DNA of 64,000 bases, from positions 17,363,001-17,427,000 of the forward strand of contig NC_080567.1 of assembly GCF_030253575.1 (NCBI RefSeq), in the 5' to 3' direction. Each line of letters starts with the position of its first letter. Within the stretch, counting starts at the first letter, position 1. The position numbers were made by a program, and so were the translations under genes. The notes beneath the pieces are model-generated. The model was not told where the DNA came from, did no database searches, and saw only the letters and a list, made by a program, of their open reading frames with translations. This DNA is from Rhododendron vialii (taxonomy: Eukaryota > Streptophyta > Magnoliopsida > Ericales > Ericaceae). Below are positions 36,450 to 48,781 of this stretch, piece by piece.

Positions 36450-37680
36450 CTTGTAGATGAACCACCTCAATCCTTACCAAGTCAACTTGTTAGCTGAGGC
36501 CCATTGACTTAGAAGCACCATAAGAACGATGACAAACCAACTAGTGGAGGATCCCTATTTCCCCTATGCCCCCCTATGCTCATGACTTCTACCAAGAGTA
36601 TGGTGTCATTCTGCTTCTTAAGGATGAGGAGGAAGATTAAGACGTAGCAGCACCCATCCTAGTTCAGATAGCACCCCGCTAATATGGAGTTTGTGGTTGA
36701 GAGAGCCGAAGAGGAACCTGAGGAGGACCTCAAGGAGCCGGAAGGGGATATCTCGAGGAGGAAGCAATGGATGAGGAGGATCCTGAGGAGAATGTGCCTC
36801 AGATCGGATCGAAGGACTAGGAGATAGAGTCTGAGGAGGAGATGGAACCTAAGGTGGCTGAACAGGAGCCGGAGGTTATGGATATACTCCATGACTCCAG
36901 TGATGTTCCACCACCACCATGTGAGACTGACATAGGCATGTTTGTGATCCGATATCCGGACATCTTCTAGACTGGATAGGAAAAGCTTAGCGGTGGTTAG
37001 GCTTTGATGTAGTAGGGATGCAGTAGGAAGCTTTGACTAGTAGGACAATTTATGCTGTACTCGTTTCCATTTAGTAATAAAAGACTTGTTATTTCAGTTG
37101 CTACTAGTTCTAATATGCTTCTTTTAGTACATGATCACTGTTCACGTGCACACTTGTATTTTTATCCTTGTGCCTGCCTACTGTTCATGTATGGTCTACA
37201 CCCTACACTGTTAAGTCTAATATATAATTTTCGTTATTATAGATATGGATAGCCGTACCTTTGTTGCCCTAAGCACCATAGCGGACCTATTGTACTATAA
37301 GGCCCTGCTGGCACCTGAGAGCTTTACCCCCGTGCCTCACTTAGGTATCCAGGACTCTTAGACTGGCTACCAGCTATACGACCTAGTTGTGATGACACCT
37401 CTTACCAATGAAGTCCCGCACATGGATGTTGACACTCAGGACTTATCGTACTTTGGCTCTGAGCCGCTTGAGGAGTTGCCCCTTCTAACCATAACGGAGC
37501 TAGCCGGGCAATTTCGCCGAAAGGGAGAGCGTTGGCTCGAAGAAAGGGAGAGTGGCTCTGAGCCGCTTGAGGAGTTGCCCCTTCTAACTTTAATGGAGCT
37601 AGCCGGGCAATTTCGCCGGAAGGGAGAGCGTTGGCTCGAAGAAAGTGAGAGGGAGTGGATGGAGTAGTTGAAAGAGTTCT
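36450..37680 (+). pseudogene. Pre-gag ORF region of the gypsy element with 33-aa tandem repeat
   Basis: Between the primer site and gag there is about 1.2 kb of former coding sequence unlike gag. The first part (about 36660-36900) is rich in GAGGAG/GAAGAG codons, suggesting an acidic Glu-rich protein now broken by stops. The second part (frame 37389-37667) contains a 99-bp in-frame tandem duplication starting at 37455 and 37554. Each unit reads GSEPLEELPLLT.., then LAGQFRRKGERWLEE. No known domain was recognised. Confidence 0.55.
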
Positions 37681-38045
37681 ACGGACTCATTCCACCCTGA
37701 CAGTAGAGTAGTAGTAGTGTTAGAATAAGGCCCTGATAGTCTATGGTATGCACTTGTGGTACACTAAGGCAAAAAGGACCATGTAGTAGGAGTTATGTAT
37801 GACCATTTTGTCTTGGCATGTATTAGGAGAATTTCACCTTGTGTTCTGCTCACCTTTTGTCATTGTAGTAGAACTCTATGCCTCTGTTGTATCATTTGCT
37901 TATCTATGAAAAGCTTGTGTTATTAAATAAGAGTGCTGTTAGATACTACCTTATAAGTTGCTTTCAATCTGTTAGAAAGTATACCCTTTGCAAAAGAAAA
38001 TTTGTTTACCAAGTAGACTAAATCCTCTTTGATTTTTACTGGTAG

Positions 38046-38990
38046 ATGATAAACACGCACAACAGATTAGGACATGATAACAGTGGACCCTCTAACCCAA
38101 ACAATGGAAACCCAGACTTGACCCAAATCATGCAAGCTTTCATAACCGCCCTGATTGCCAACAGTCAAACCCAAAACCACAATAACGGACCTATGACCTG
38201 AACCCAAGCCATGAACTAGTTCTATAAACGCCAACCGCCAACCTTTCATGGTGACACTGACCCTGTCGTGGCAGAAACATGGCTGAAAGAAGTCAAAGTT
38301 ATCCTTAGAACCCTGGGAATCACCCAAGACGGAGATTCAGCAGCTCTGGCCACTTACCAGCTGAAATGAGAGGCCCGTTACTGGTGAGACCTAATGGAAG
38401 CAACCCACGCTGTGGCCACTATGACCTTTACCCAGTTCGAGAGCCCTTTTCTGGACAAATACTTCTCGACACCACTAAAGCTAGCCAAGGAGCAGGAGTT
38501 CACGAGTCTGAAGTAGGGGACGATGACTGTCACCCAGTATGCGACTAAGTTCGAAGAGTTGTCGCATTATGCACTCAATTGCATACCGACCAAGGATGCC
38601 AAAGCCCCGAGATTTGAGTGGGGCTTGACCACCGCTAGGAGGGCTATGGTAGCTTAGAACTCCACCACATATGCTGCAGTGGTGCAATGTGCTCTCCGTC
38701 TGGAGAGAGAAGAAATGGACTTCAAGGTCGATGGAAGAAAGTCGCAGGCAATTCTGGTGGACCATCTGAACCAACCAAACTAGCAACAACAACAGTAACC
38801 GCATACCCTATCCTGCCAAAACCTCTAGCCAGCCTCAGCACAACCAGGCCGAAAGGGATACTGCATCTGGTCGATTCGAACAACAAAGGGGTGGTCAGGA
38901 CCTAGCAACAATTAAGTGTTACAACTATCAGACTATGGGCCACTACAGCTGCTAATGCCCGCTACCTCAAAGGGAGAGGAATGGGAACTT
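38046..38990 (+). pseudogene. gag of the gypsy element (degenerate)
   Basis: In one frame with several stops, sequence typical of plant retrotransposon gag is visible: 'QPPTFHGDTDPVVAETWLKEV', then a Trp-rich segment and 'FLDKYF', followed near 38920 by a CCHC-like zinc knuckle in which one Cys has become Tyr (CYNYQTMGHYSC). At least four in-frame stops are seen (for example around 38200, 38370, 38515, 38658). Confidence 0.8.
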
Positions 38991-39090
38991 TGTGAGTCAG
39001 AGGAATCAATAGACTGGTTTTGTGAAGCAGATCTCTGGGGGCCCATCGTAGCAGTAGAATGGGCAGAACAAGGGAAATGGGAAGCAGCCT

Positions 39091-41580
39091 ATGGGGACCC
39101 AGCAGGCTATAGGAGGGCGTATCTTCGCTCTGCAAATCGAGGAGACAAAGTCGGATCCGTCTATGATCCAAGGTATGCTACTGTTACTCAGCACCTGCGT
39201 ACAAGCTTTGTTTGACTTTGGAGTATTGCACTCATTTATATCTACTGCCTACTTTACTGAACTAGCACTAAAAACAGAACCCCTAAGTACGAGTATGAAA
39301 GTAGCATCATCATTGGAGGTGAGTGTAGCTATTTGTCTAGTGTGTAGAGGGTGCAAACTAGAAGTAGCCAACCTGTGCCTGACCTGCGACCTTAAAGTGA
39401 TCGACATGGTAAATTTTGACATAATCCTGGGGATGGACTGGCTATCAGCACATCGAGCTATCATAGATTGCCATCAGAAGATGGTAACGGCTTATACCCC
39501 TGATGGGATTCATTTTCAATTTAAGAGGGATAGACAGACGACAAATTCGACAACGAGAAGATCAAAGTGGCAGAATCAACTATTTGGATGGCTAGCTAGT
39601 CTTCAAATGGAAGAAGCCGACAGGATGGAATTGGGATTACCACACATCGTTTGTGAGTACGCTGATGTTTTCCCTGAAGAACTTCCTGGCTTATCCCCCC
39701 ATAGAGAGATAAGACTTCACCATAGAACTCCAATCCAGAATCGCACCGATTTTTATGGTGCCATACCGGATGGCCCCTGTAAAGCTAAAGGAGCTTAAGA
39801 CCCAATTGCAAGAACTGTTGGAGAAAAGGATTTGTCTAGGGAACACTGGCACTATTTGTGAAAAAGAAAAAAGGAACCTTATGGCTCTGCATCGACAACA
39901 GAAAGCTTAATCAGGTTATAATCAATAACCAGTATCCGTTGCCAAAGATCGATGACCTGTTTGATCAATTGAGAGGAGCACCTTGTTTCTCGAAAATCGA
40001 TCTCCGATCAGGCTATCATCAACTAAGGATTCGGGACGAAGATATTGCCAAGACAGCCTTTCGCACCAGATACGGACACTACGAGTTTGTAGTGATGCCG
40101 TTCGGACTAACTAATGCTCCAACAGTATTCATGTGTTTCATGAACAAGATCTTTCAGTCCTACTTAGACAAATTTGTAGTGGTGTTCATTGACGACATCT
40201 TGATATACTCTGCTAGCAAGGAGGAGCACAAGGGACACCTTCGGATAGTACTACAAGTACTTCAAGATAGCCAACTCTATGCCAAAGCAAGTAAATGCTT
40301 GTTTTGGCCGAAAGTGATTAAATTCTTGGGGCATGTGGTATCCAAGAATAGAATCGCGGTGGATGACAGTAAGATCGAAGTAATGCTGAACTGGAAGTGG
40401 CCAACTTTAGTGTTTGAAATCAAAAGTTTTCTGGGTCTAGCTGGGTACTTTTGAAGATTCGTTCAAGACTTCTCAACCCTCGCCAAGCCAATGACGAGAC
40501 TAACTCAGAAAGGACTGAAGCTGGATTGGAACGAAGCTTATGAGAAATCATTTGAGGAGCTGAAAAAGAGGCTGACCAGTGCACTTATACTTATCATTCC
40601 TGAGCAGGGTGTAAGTTATACGGTCTACTGCGACGCGTCAAGGGATGGTTTGGGATGCGTGCTAATGCAAAATGGAAAAGTTGTAGCTTATGGATCTCGA
40701 CAACTTCGACCTCACGAGAAGAATTACCCCACTCATGACTTAGAATTGGCTGCAGTAGGGCTGCAGTAGTATTCACTCTAAAGTCCTGGCGTTACTATCT
40801 GTGGGGAGAACAATTCGAGGTTTTCACCGACCACAAGAGCCTCAAGTATCTGTTCACATAGAAAGAGCTAAACGTGAGACAACCTCGATGGATGGAGTAT
40901 TTGGAGGACTACAAGTTTACAATGTCTTATCATCCAGGTAAAGCCAACGTGGTGGCTGACGCTCTGAGCCGAAAAAATAGGGCACAGAAAGTCAAGATTG
41001 CCACAAAGGAGTGGGAAATGGTGGATACCCTCAATGAATTCAACTAGTGACCATCGTCAAGGAATGGGGACACACGTCTGTATGCTCTTGTTGCAAAACC
41101 CGCACTCCACCATGAGATCCTACTAGCATAGACCGTTGAGCAAGATTGCGAGTTCATACGATCTCGAATTCGAGAAGGGAAGGCACTACCTAGATGGACG
41201 ATCGAGAATGATAATAGCCTGAGGTTCAAGGTAAAGGTGTTCGTACCTAACATTGGAACTCTTCGAGAAGCCGTACTCCAAGAAGCTCACCATTCAAACT
41301 TTGCAGTTCACTCTGGTGGTACAAAGATGTATCATGATCTGCGAAGGATGTACTGATGGGAAGGAATGAAGAAGGAGGTGGCCCAGTTTGTGTCTACTTG
41401 TCTAGTGTGTCAGCAAGTCAAGGTTGAATACCAGAAACCTAGAGGAGGTCTTCAACTATTATCGATTCCGACCTGGAAGTGGGAGCATATCTTGATGGAT
41501 TTTGTGACTGGACTGTCAAAATCTATCAAGTCAAACACTGCTATTTGGGCAGTTATGGATCGACTCACTAAGTATGCGTA
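39091..41580 (+). pseudogene. pol of the gypsy element: protease, RT, RNase H, integrase N-terminus
   Basis: The protease site near 39208 reads FDFG, where the active triad would be D-S/T-G, so it is inactive. RT spans about 39850-40470 with [10 protein letters not shown] and the catalytic FIDDILIYS near 40185. A TGA follows LAGYF at about 40452. RNase H is at about 40490-40990 ([29 protein letters not shown]). The integrase HHCC zinc finger lies at about 41285-41415 (AHHSNFAVH, CLVCQQVK), followed by the start of the catalytic core (ILMDFVTGLP-like, with a stop at about 41356). The integrase core is then cut by the LINE and continues at 43816-44000. Confidence 0.9.
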
Positions 41581-43815
41581 TTTATTCCTCTTGTGCGGAG
41601 AAGGCTTCACAGCCCTGTTTCACGATTTTTTAAGCAAAAGACTTTTACAGGGATTTCGGATTAACAATCATTGTCCTATTATCTCTCATTTATTGTTTGC
41701 GGATGATTCTATTGTATTTTGTCGTGCCACAGTTCAAGATTGCGAGGCTTTGTCTCAGATCCTTGCTTCCTATGAAGCTGCCTCTGGCCAAAAGATCAAC
41801 AAAGACAAATCCTCAGTGTTCTTCAGTCCCAGTACTCCAGTCCAGGCTCGGAATCTTTTATCAGCAACGGTGGGCATATCGATGGAGGCGTACGGTGCAA
41901 AATATTTGGGGTTACCATTATTCCTTGGTCGCTCTAAGCGTGATCTATTTCAATACATCAAGGATAGAACAACAAAGCGGCTGCGGAGCTACAAGGAATC
42001 CAAGATTAATCATGCAGGGCGGGAGGTTTTGTTAAAATCAGTTCTTTTGTCGCATCCAAATTATGCTATGTCTTGTTTTCGGTTGCCTAAAACTCTTTTG
42101 CAGCAAATTTCATCCGAAATTGCAAGATTCTGGTGGGGTTCTAAGGAAGGGGAACGAAAAATTCATTGGATTAAGTGGGAAAAACTGAGCAGGTGTAAAG
42201 GTGATGGTGGATTGGGGCTACGTGATTTGGAGACTTTTAATCAAGCTTTATTAGCTAAACAAGGCTGGAAACTAATTTTTGGTACATCTTCTCTATTTAG
42301 ACAGATCTTTAAGGGAAGGTATTTCCCTCGTACATCATTCTGGCATGCCAACGCTAGTAGCCAATCCTCATGGGCATGGAAGAGCATAGTCTGGGCCCGA
42401 GAACTAATTGATAAGGGATGGATGTGGCAAGTCCAATCCGGGAAAGATATACATGTTTGGGAAGACCCTTGGTTGTCCAAGAATACTGATTTCAGAATTA
42501 ATGGAACCACACTCAGAAAAGAGGACATAAAGAAAGTTGCTGATCTTATTGATTCTGATACGAAGTCCTGAAAGATTTCTCTAATCCGTGAGACCTTCAA
42601 TCAAGAGGATGCAGATGTGATTCTCTCTTTTCCTATCAGTTATACCAGCCAAAGAGATCGTAAAATTTGGCACCCATCCCCGAATGGGACCTTCTCGGTC
42701 AAGTCGGCTTACCGTCTAGCGAAGGAAAGTTCAAGTTCTCATCGCAACTTTCAGGAAGGCCAAACAAGCTCCTTAAGCGTCTCACCAACAGTATGGAAGA
42801 AGCTATGGGGACTTTCAATCCATCCGAAGGTGAAGATATTTATCTGGAAGTGTTTTAATAATGCGGTGGCAACAAATTCAGCATTGGTATCACGCAAAGT
42901 CAGAGCTGACCCAGTTTGCATTTGTTGTGGTAAAGCGGATGAATCAATCGCACATTTTCTTTTTCAGTGTGAGGCTGCAATCAAAGTCTGGATCCATTCT
43001 CCATTTCGGCTAAGACCTGAAGAACTGCTCGATTGTAGACACATGGTTGATTGGTGGGAATGCATCTATGATCGTATAACACAGAGTCATTTGCCCTCTC
43101 CCTTCCTAGGTATGGCTTTACTTTATTGTTGGTGGATATGACGAGCAAGGAATGATTTTATTTTCAATGGAATAGTATGGGCAACAGATGCTGTTAGTAG
43201 GAAAACGCAAGGTGATTTTTACGAGTTTCAGGACACTAACACTAAGGTCCCCCATCCCCCATTGAGTTCCTCTCTGATGGGGACCTTGGTGTGGCAGCGA
43301 CCCGAAATGAATGTGCTGAAGATAAACGTCGATGCGACGGTTTGCAGGAGCTCAAATTCTATTGGCACAGGGGCAGTGGCTCGAAGGGATAATGGTCAGG
43401 TTATTGGTATTTTTCCAGCTATTCATGAGGGGATCAACTCTTCCAGAATTGCTGAAGCTTTTGCCATTCGCAATGGGTTAAAATTGGGGACTGCTCTAAA
43501 GTATCCTAAGGTGCATATTGACGCGGAGGCGATTGTGAGGAGTTGCAGTGATGATCAAAATCCTCCCTCCGATATAGCAGTAGTTATCCATGATTGTTTA
43601 GTCTTGAAGAATTCTTTCACTTCCTGTGTTTTTGGCTTTGTTAAACGTGAATGTAATAGGGCTGCGCACTGTTGTGCTCAAAAAGCCCTTTCCAATGGCA
43701 TGTCTGGTCTGTGGACATCCATTTTACCCCCATGGGGTTCTCATCTCTCTGATGTTTAGGCTTTGCCTATTAGATGAATAACAATCTTCTCACCTTTTGC
43801 CACAAAAAAAAAAAG
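41580..43815 (+). mobile_element. 5'-truncated L1-type LINE nested in the gypsy integrase
   Basis: It begins within the RT palm. The catalytic FADDSIVF is at about 41697, followed by KINKDKSSVFFS and YLGLPLFLGRSKRDLF. A zf-RVT region follows (about 42660-43000; WHPSPNGTFSVKSAY, C-x2-C at CICCGK). A plant-L1 RNase H domain lies at 43262-43759 (LKINVDATV, AEAFAIRNGL, HIDAEAIV). A 12-A tail is at 43804-43815. One TGA breaks the frame at 42568 and another near 43140. The exact 5' junction is blurred by similarity of codons, and no clear target duplication was seen. The endonuclease half is absent, as expected from incomplete reverse transcription. Confidence 0.92.
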
Positions 43816-44021
43816 ATGACAGAGAACATAGAGAATCTGAGCTTGCTGTATATTCGAGAGATTGTGTGCCTACATGGAGCACCTGTTTCAATAGTATCTA
43901 ACAGAGACCCACGTTTCGTGTAACATTTTTGGAAGGGACTATAAAAGGCAATGGGAACAGATGTAAGGCTTAGAATGGCCTTTCACCCACAGTTAGATGG
44001 ACAAAAAAAGGAGCAGAAATA

Positions 44022-45110
44022 GAAGTTGCTTTTTTTCAAACTCAACCGAAGACTATCAACAAAATCCAATATCCTGCTCAGAGATTTCTTTATGCAGGAA
44101 CTGATAGATATTACTATCCTCGTCCTAGTCCTCAAGATATTCTCTATAAGGAAGCTGGTTTCTATCGTCAAAATTCATATAGTGGTAAGACTATATATGA
44201 ATGGAATATAGATGGAATGACAAAATATCAAATTTTTGAAGTGGTACATCAAATGATGATGTACAGTACTATTTGTAAACAAAATGAAAATTCTGACCAC
44301 CAAATTGCTAGTTTTATCACTGCTAGTTTTACTGGTATAATTAAAGGCTAGTGGAATAATATTTTGAATATAACTCAACGTAATGAAATTTTAACCGCTA
44401 TAAAGCAGGAAAATGGTCGTACGCATGAAGATGTTGTTTATACTCTTATTCAATCTATTATTCTTCATTTTGTTGGTCAATAGGATAACCAAAGAGAAAG
44501 AAGTAGGGAATTACTACAAAATTTGAAGTGTCCAACATTAACTCATTTTCGTTGGTACAAAAATGTCTTTTTAGCTAAAGTAATGCAGAGGCATGATGCT
44601 AATAATGAGCATTAGAAATCAAAGTTTATTGATGATTTACCTCACTTTTTTGCTGAAAAAATTAGAAAGAAGTAAAGGGATCTACATAATGGTTTAACTA
44701 TTGTTTATGATAATTATGCTTATGGTCAATTAATCTCCATGACAATCCAAGAAGGATTAGCTTTATGTAATGACATAAAATTACGTAACTAGTTAAAGAA
44801 ACAACACTTGACTGGTAAACAAGGATTAGGTGAATTCTGTGACCAATTTGCTTATGATATGAATACATATCCAAAAGCCTATAAGAAGAAAAATCATAGT
44901 AATAAGGCTATGAAAAAGAATTCCAAGAGAAAACCTTATAAGAAAAGAAAGTCAGAACAAACTGGTCCAAAAGAATCTACTTCTAAAAAGAAGCAAAATG
45001 ATAGACCTAATAAGAAGGTTACAGCAAAATGCTTTAAATTTGGGAAGATCGGACATTACGCTATAAGTGTAAGACCAAGAAAAAGCTCAATGAGCTTCAA
45101 ATAGATGAAG
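44022..45110 (+). pseudogene. EPRV coat-protein region (degenerate)
   Basis: In one frame with several stops there is a capsid-like region followed by a Lys-rich segment (44870-45030) and a zinc-knuckle relic near 45030-45075. In that relic the expected C-x2-C-x4-H-x4-C has lost two cysteines (CFKFGKIGHYAISV). A short Ser/Glu-rich acidic stretch follows at 45130-45240. This order (capsid, basic stretch, CCHC, acidic tail) is typical of Caulimoviridae. Breaks: TAG/TAA codons at about 44350, 44483, 44614, 44674 and 44791. Confidence 0.75.
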
Positions 45111-45729
45111 TGTTAAAACAATAACTCTTCAAACTTATGATAGATTCTAGTGACTCAGAATCAGAAAATGATTCAGAGGATCAGGTGAATGAAATTTCTC
45201 AAGAAGAAGATGCTTCTTCCAGCTCAGAGGAAGACGATATCCCTACTAATTGTATTTGAGTAATCTTGAATGCTCTACCTCTGATAATTATTGGAAGGCC
45301 ATAGTTGAAATGAATGGTCTTTGTATTACTGTTCTAACTGATAAACAAAAGAGTTTATTAGAAATTATTGATCAAATTCAAGATCCACAATTAAAGATAA
45401 AGGTCATATAAACTTGTATTTCTTCTACTAAGGAGGAGGATGAAGTTAATGAAAAACCCCGTGTTTCTGATGGGACTTATAGTCTAAAAAATATTTTAGA
45501 CAGATTGGAACAGGTAGATAATTATAAGCAGACAACAATCCTAGATTTGAAAGGAGAGATCAATAATTTAAAAACAGAGATTAAAATGCTAAAATCACTT
45601 CAAAATCAAGCTACTCAGGAGTTTTTTTTTTATATGAATCAAAGGCTAAATACTTTAGAATATAAAGGTTGCTCTGATGAGAATGATAATCCAGATTATT
45701 TGAATATCATTAATAATGTGGTATACCAA

Positions 45730-47790
45730 AAATGACATATAAGAATAAACTTAGTTATTCAAAAGGAGTACACTATCAGTAATATTATTGCTTTAGTTGA
45801 TAGTGGTGCGGATATGAATTATATCCAAGAAGGGTTAGTTCCAACCCAATATTTTGAGAAGACTTCTCAAAGTCTCACTAATGCGAGTAGTTCCAAAATG
45901 ATAATCATTATAAGCTCAATAATGTTTACGTTTGTAATCAAGGAGTTTGCTTGGAGACAACCTTCCTTAGTATCATAAATCTCCAGCAACAATTGATCTT
46001 AGGCACACCATTTCTAGCTATGTTGATGCCAATGCAATCCAGTACTGCTGGGATAACGCCCATATTGATGGCCATGAGATATTTTTTGAATTTGTTTCCT
46101 CTCCTACTTATAAGGAGATTAATGATATTATGAGAAAAATTTCAAGTATGGATAAACAAATAAATTTTTTTTCAAAAATAAATCCAAATTATGGGAATTG
46201 AAGAAACATTACAAAAACCTTCCATGAAGGAGAAAATATCTCAAATACAAAGAGATTTCAATAAAGAAATTTGTAGCAATATCCTTAATGCTTTCTGGGT
46301 AGAAAGAAATATATAATTTTATTACCATATGAGAAGGATTTTAATGAACGAAAAATCCCTACTAAGGCCAGGCCTTCTCAAATGAAACAAGAGTATTTAA
46401 CAATGTGTCAAAGTGAAATTGGCAATTTACTCAAAAAAAACAATTAATTAGAAAATGTTACTCCCATTGGAGTTGTGAAGCTTTTTATGTTAATTAAAAT
46501 GTTGAAAAGGAAAGAGGTGTTCCTAGATTGGTTATTAATTATAAGCCTCTTAATGAAGTTTTAATGTGGACTAGATAGCCAATCCCTAATAAAAAGGATT
46601 TATTAGACAGATTGAATAAAACAGTCATTTTTTCTGAATTTGATTTAAAATTAGGTTATTGGCAGATTCAAATTAAGGAATCTGATCATTACGAAACAAC
46701 TTTTACTGTTCCTTTTGGACATTACGAATGGAATGTAATACCTTTTGGTCTGAAGAATGTACCTTCAGAATTCTAAAATATTATGAATGATATTTTTTAC
46801 CCTTATGCTGAATTTTCCATTTGTTACATAGATGATGCTCTAAGTTTCTCTCATAACATAGATCAACATATTAAACATCTACGAATTTTTAAAGATGTCA
46901 TTTAAAAGGAATGGTCTTGTAGTTTCTGCTTCTAAGATGAAATTATTTCAGAATAATGTCAGGTTCTTAGGACATAATATCCACCAAAGGAAAATTATTC
47001 CCATTGATAGAAGCATAGAATTTGCTTCTAAATTTCCTGATGAAATAAGATAAAAGACTCAACTACAAAGATTTTTAGGGAGTCTTAATTACATATAGCA
47101 GACTATTATAAAGAATTAGCCCAGGATTCTGCCCTTTTATATGAGAGACTACAAAAGAATTCACCACCTTGGACGGATCGCCATACAAAGGCTGTCCAAA
47201 TAATAAAATTAAAGGCAAAACAGCTACCTTGCCTAGCAATTGCTAATCCTAAATGGAGAAAGATTGTGGAAACAGATGCTTCTAATTAGGGGTGAGCATG
47301 GACCGAATTGGTTTAGTTTTATAGTAATCTAATAACCAAACCACTACTTACGGATTATGAATTTAGAGAACCAAACCAACCCATAAAATTCATAAAACCA
47401 AACCAATCCAAATCATTCAAAGGCGGTTTGGTTTCGGTTTTGAGCCACGGTTCGCTTAAAATTGAGATATCATTACTATAAACTATTTTAAGTACTTAAA
47501 ATTGCACAGATAACTTAAACTAAAAGTTATATTGAAATTAATATATTAAAATCATCAAAACTCACTAACATCAACCAACTAAATAAGAATAGAATACATT
47601 AGAAAATAAGTTACTGAGAAAAAATAGTAGGAAATCACTTTACTAAGCCCAAACCTTGTATGTTTAGCGTAATAAAATTGTAGGAATAGGAAGTTTAGAA
47701 AATTAATATTGGAAGTGAAAGAAAACAATAGGGTGGTGGAATATAGTAATAGATAAGGAAATTAAGTTTATTAAGTATATCTAAACAAAT

Positions 47791-47867
<77 letters not shown>

Positions 47868-48420
47868 ATATATTACACGGTTCAGATCGGTTTGGAACCA
47901 AAACCATTAACGTAAATTCATAAACCAAACCATTTAACATGGTTTCTATTTTTTTAAACCGAGACCTAACCACATAATTAAAAAACCAAACCAAACTATT
48001 CGGTTTGGATTGGTTTGGACTGGATTCATGGTTTTATGGTTATTTTGCTCACCCCTACTTCTAATGTTGGTTATGAAGGCATCTTAAAATAATATAATCC
48101 AAACACTTCTAAGGAAAAATTGGTTAGATTCACTTCTGGACTTTTTAAGAATGCTCTGGTTAATTACAGCACAATAAAGAAAGAAATTCTTTCTATTTTT
48201 AAATGCATAAACAAATTTTAGAATGATTTGTTAAATCAACATTTTCTTCTTAAAATATATTACAATGTAGCAAAACAGGTTTTGAAACAAGATATTAAAA
48301 ACCTTGCTTCAAAGCATATATTTGCTAGATGGCAGTCTGAATTATCTGCATTTGATTTGATATTGAATATATAAAAGGAGAAAATAATTTTCTCCCTCAT
48401 TTTCTTACTCGTGAATTTTA
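45730..48420 (+). pseudogene. EPRV protease–RT–RNase H region (degenerate, interrupted)
   Basis: An aspartic protease signature DSGAD is at about 45799. RT runs from about 46480 to 47100 with 'FDLKLGYWQIQI', 'PFGHYEWNVIPFGLKN' and the catalytic YIDD at about 46828. RNase H begins at about 47220. It is split by the hAT MITE after the first catalytic-Asp segment and resumes at 48066. Frameshifts and stops occur at 46577, 46777 and elsewhere. The sequence is described only; no reading frame was restored. Confidence 0.85.
47287..48057. mobile_element. Non-autonomous hAT element, 771 bp, 8-bp TSD, inside EPRV RNase H
   Basis: Termini TAGGGGTGAGCA at 47287 and TGCTCACCCCTA ending at 48057 are exact 12-bp inverted repeats. 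The flanks are CTTCTAAT at 47279-47286 and 48058-48065. Subterminal AACCAAACC/GGTTTGGTTTGG words are abundant. A TATATA…GTGTGT microsatellite occupies about 47789-47867. There is no transposase. Confidence 0.95.
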
Positions 48421-48429
48421 TAGGGATAA

Positions 48430-48606
48430 ATGGAATTAATTGGAAAACTTGATATAATTTATCAAATAAAATTTTGGGAAGATTGTCTAAACGATCTTCG
48501 AGCTAGACGTCTTAATATGCCTTGTAATTCGTACAGAGTTAATATGATTATCTATCAAAGAAAGATTGCTGAACTGCAGCAACAATTAAATATTTTAGCT
48601 GCTTAG
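48430..48606 (+). CDS. EPRV small ORF A, 58 aa, intact
   Basis: This short intact frame starts at ATG 48430 and ends at TAG 48606. The product is α-helical and Leu/Ile/Gln-rich, ending AELQQQLNILAA, a likely coiled coil. It follows the RNase H region and is one of three consecutive related ORFs. No named domain was recognised. Small ORFs near the polyprotein are known in several caulimovirid genera, but whether this corresponds to any of them is unknown. Being intact in a degraded element may be chance because it is short. Confidence 0.55.
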   Translation: MELIGKLDIIYQIKFWEDCLNDLRARRLNMPCNSYRVNMIIYQRKIAELQQQLNILAA

Positions 48607-48610
48607 TAAA

Positions 48611-48781
48611 ATGGTTCTTAGTAGAATTGAAATCATTCAAGCAATCAACTATTGGAAAAATCGGATAAAATATTTGAATAGTATTCCTGATATATCAATT
48701 AATGTATACAGAATAAATTTGGCATTATACAAACGGCGAAGTGCCGAATTGGAAGAACAATTACGTATCTTGGCTGCTTGA
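48611..48781 (+). CDS. EPRV small ORF B, 56 aa, intact, TGATG overlap with next ORF
   Basis: It starts 5 nt after ORF A's stop and ends in TGA at 48779-48781, whose last A is the first base of ORF C's ATG. The protein is a diverged paralogue of ORF A. Both have I-I at positions 9-10 (A) or 8-9 (B), a Trp at 16/15, a (S/N)xYR(V/I)N segment, and the ending AEL..QL.ILAA. The stop-start overlap suggests coupled reinitiation, as known for other caulimovirid ORFs. Confidence 0.55.
   Translation: MVLSRIEIIQAINYWKNRIKYLNSIPDISINVYRINLALYKRRSAELEEQLRILAA

Larger units (their letters stand above)
33682..44005 (+). mobile_element. Degenerate Ty3/gypsy LTR retrotransposon, 3'-truncated, with nested LINE
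   Basis: The order is 5' LTR (33682-36355), tRNA-Met primer site, pre-gag ORF region, gag, protease, reverse transcriptase, RNase H, integrase. RT-RH preceding integrase is the Ty3/gypsy order. All frames carry stops or frameshifts. A LINE interrupts the integrase (about 41580-43815). The integrase resumes (…LHGAPVSIVSNRDPRF) and then breaks off at about 44005, where caulimovirid DNA begins. No 3' LTR, polypurine tract or target duplication is seen in the window. Confidence 0.9.
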
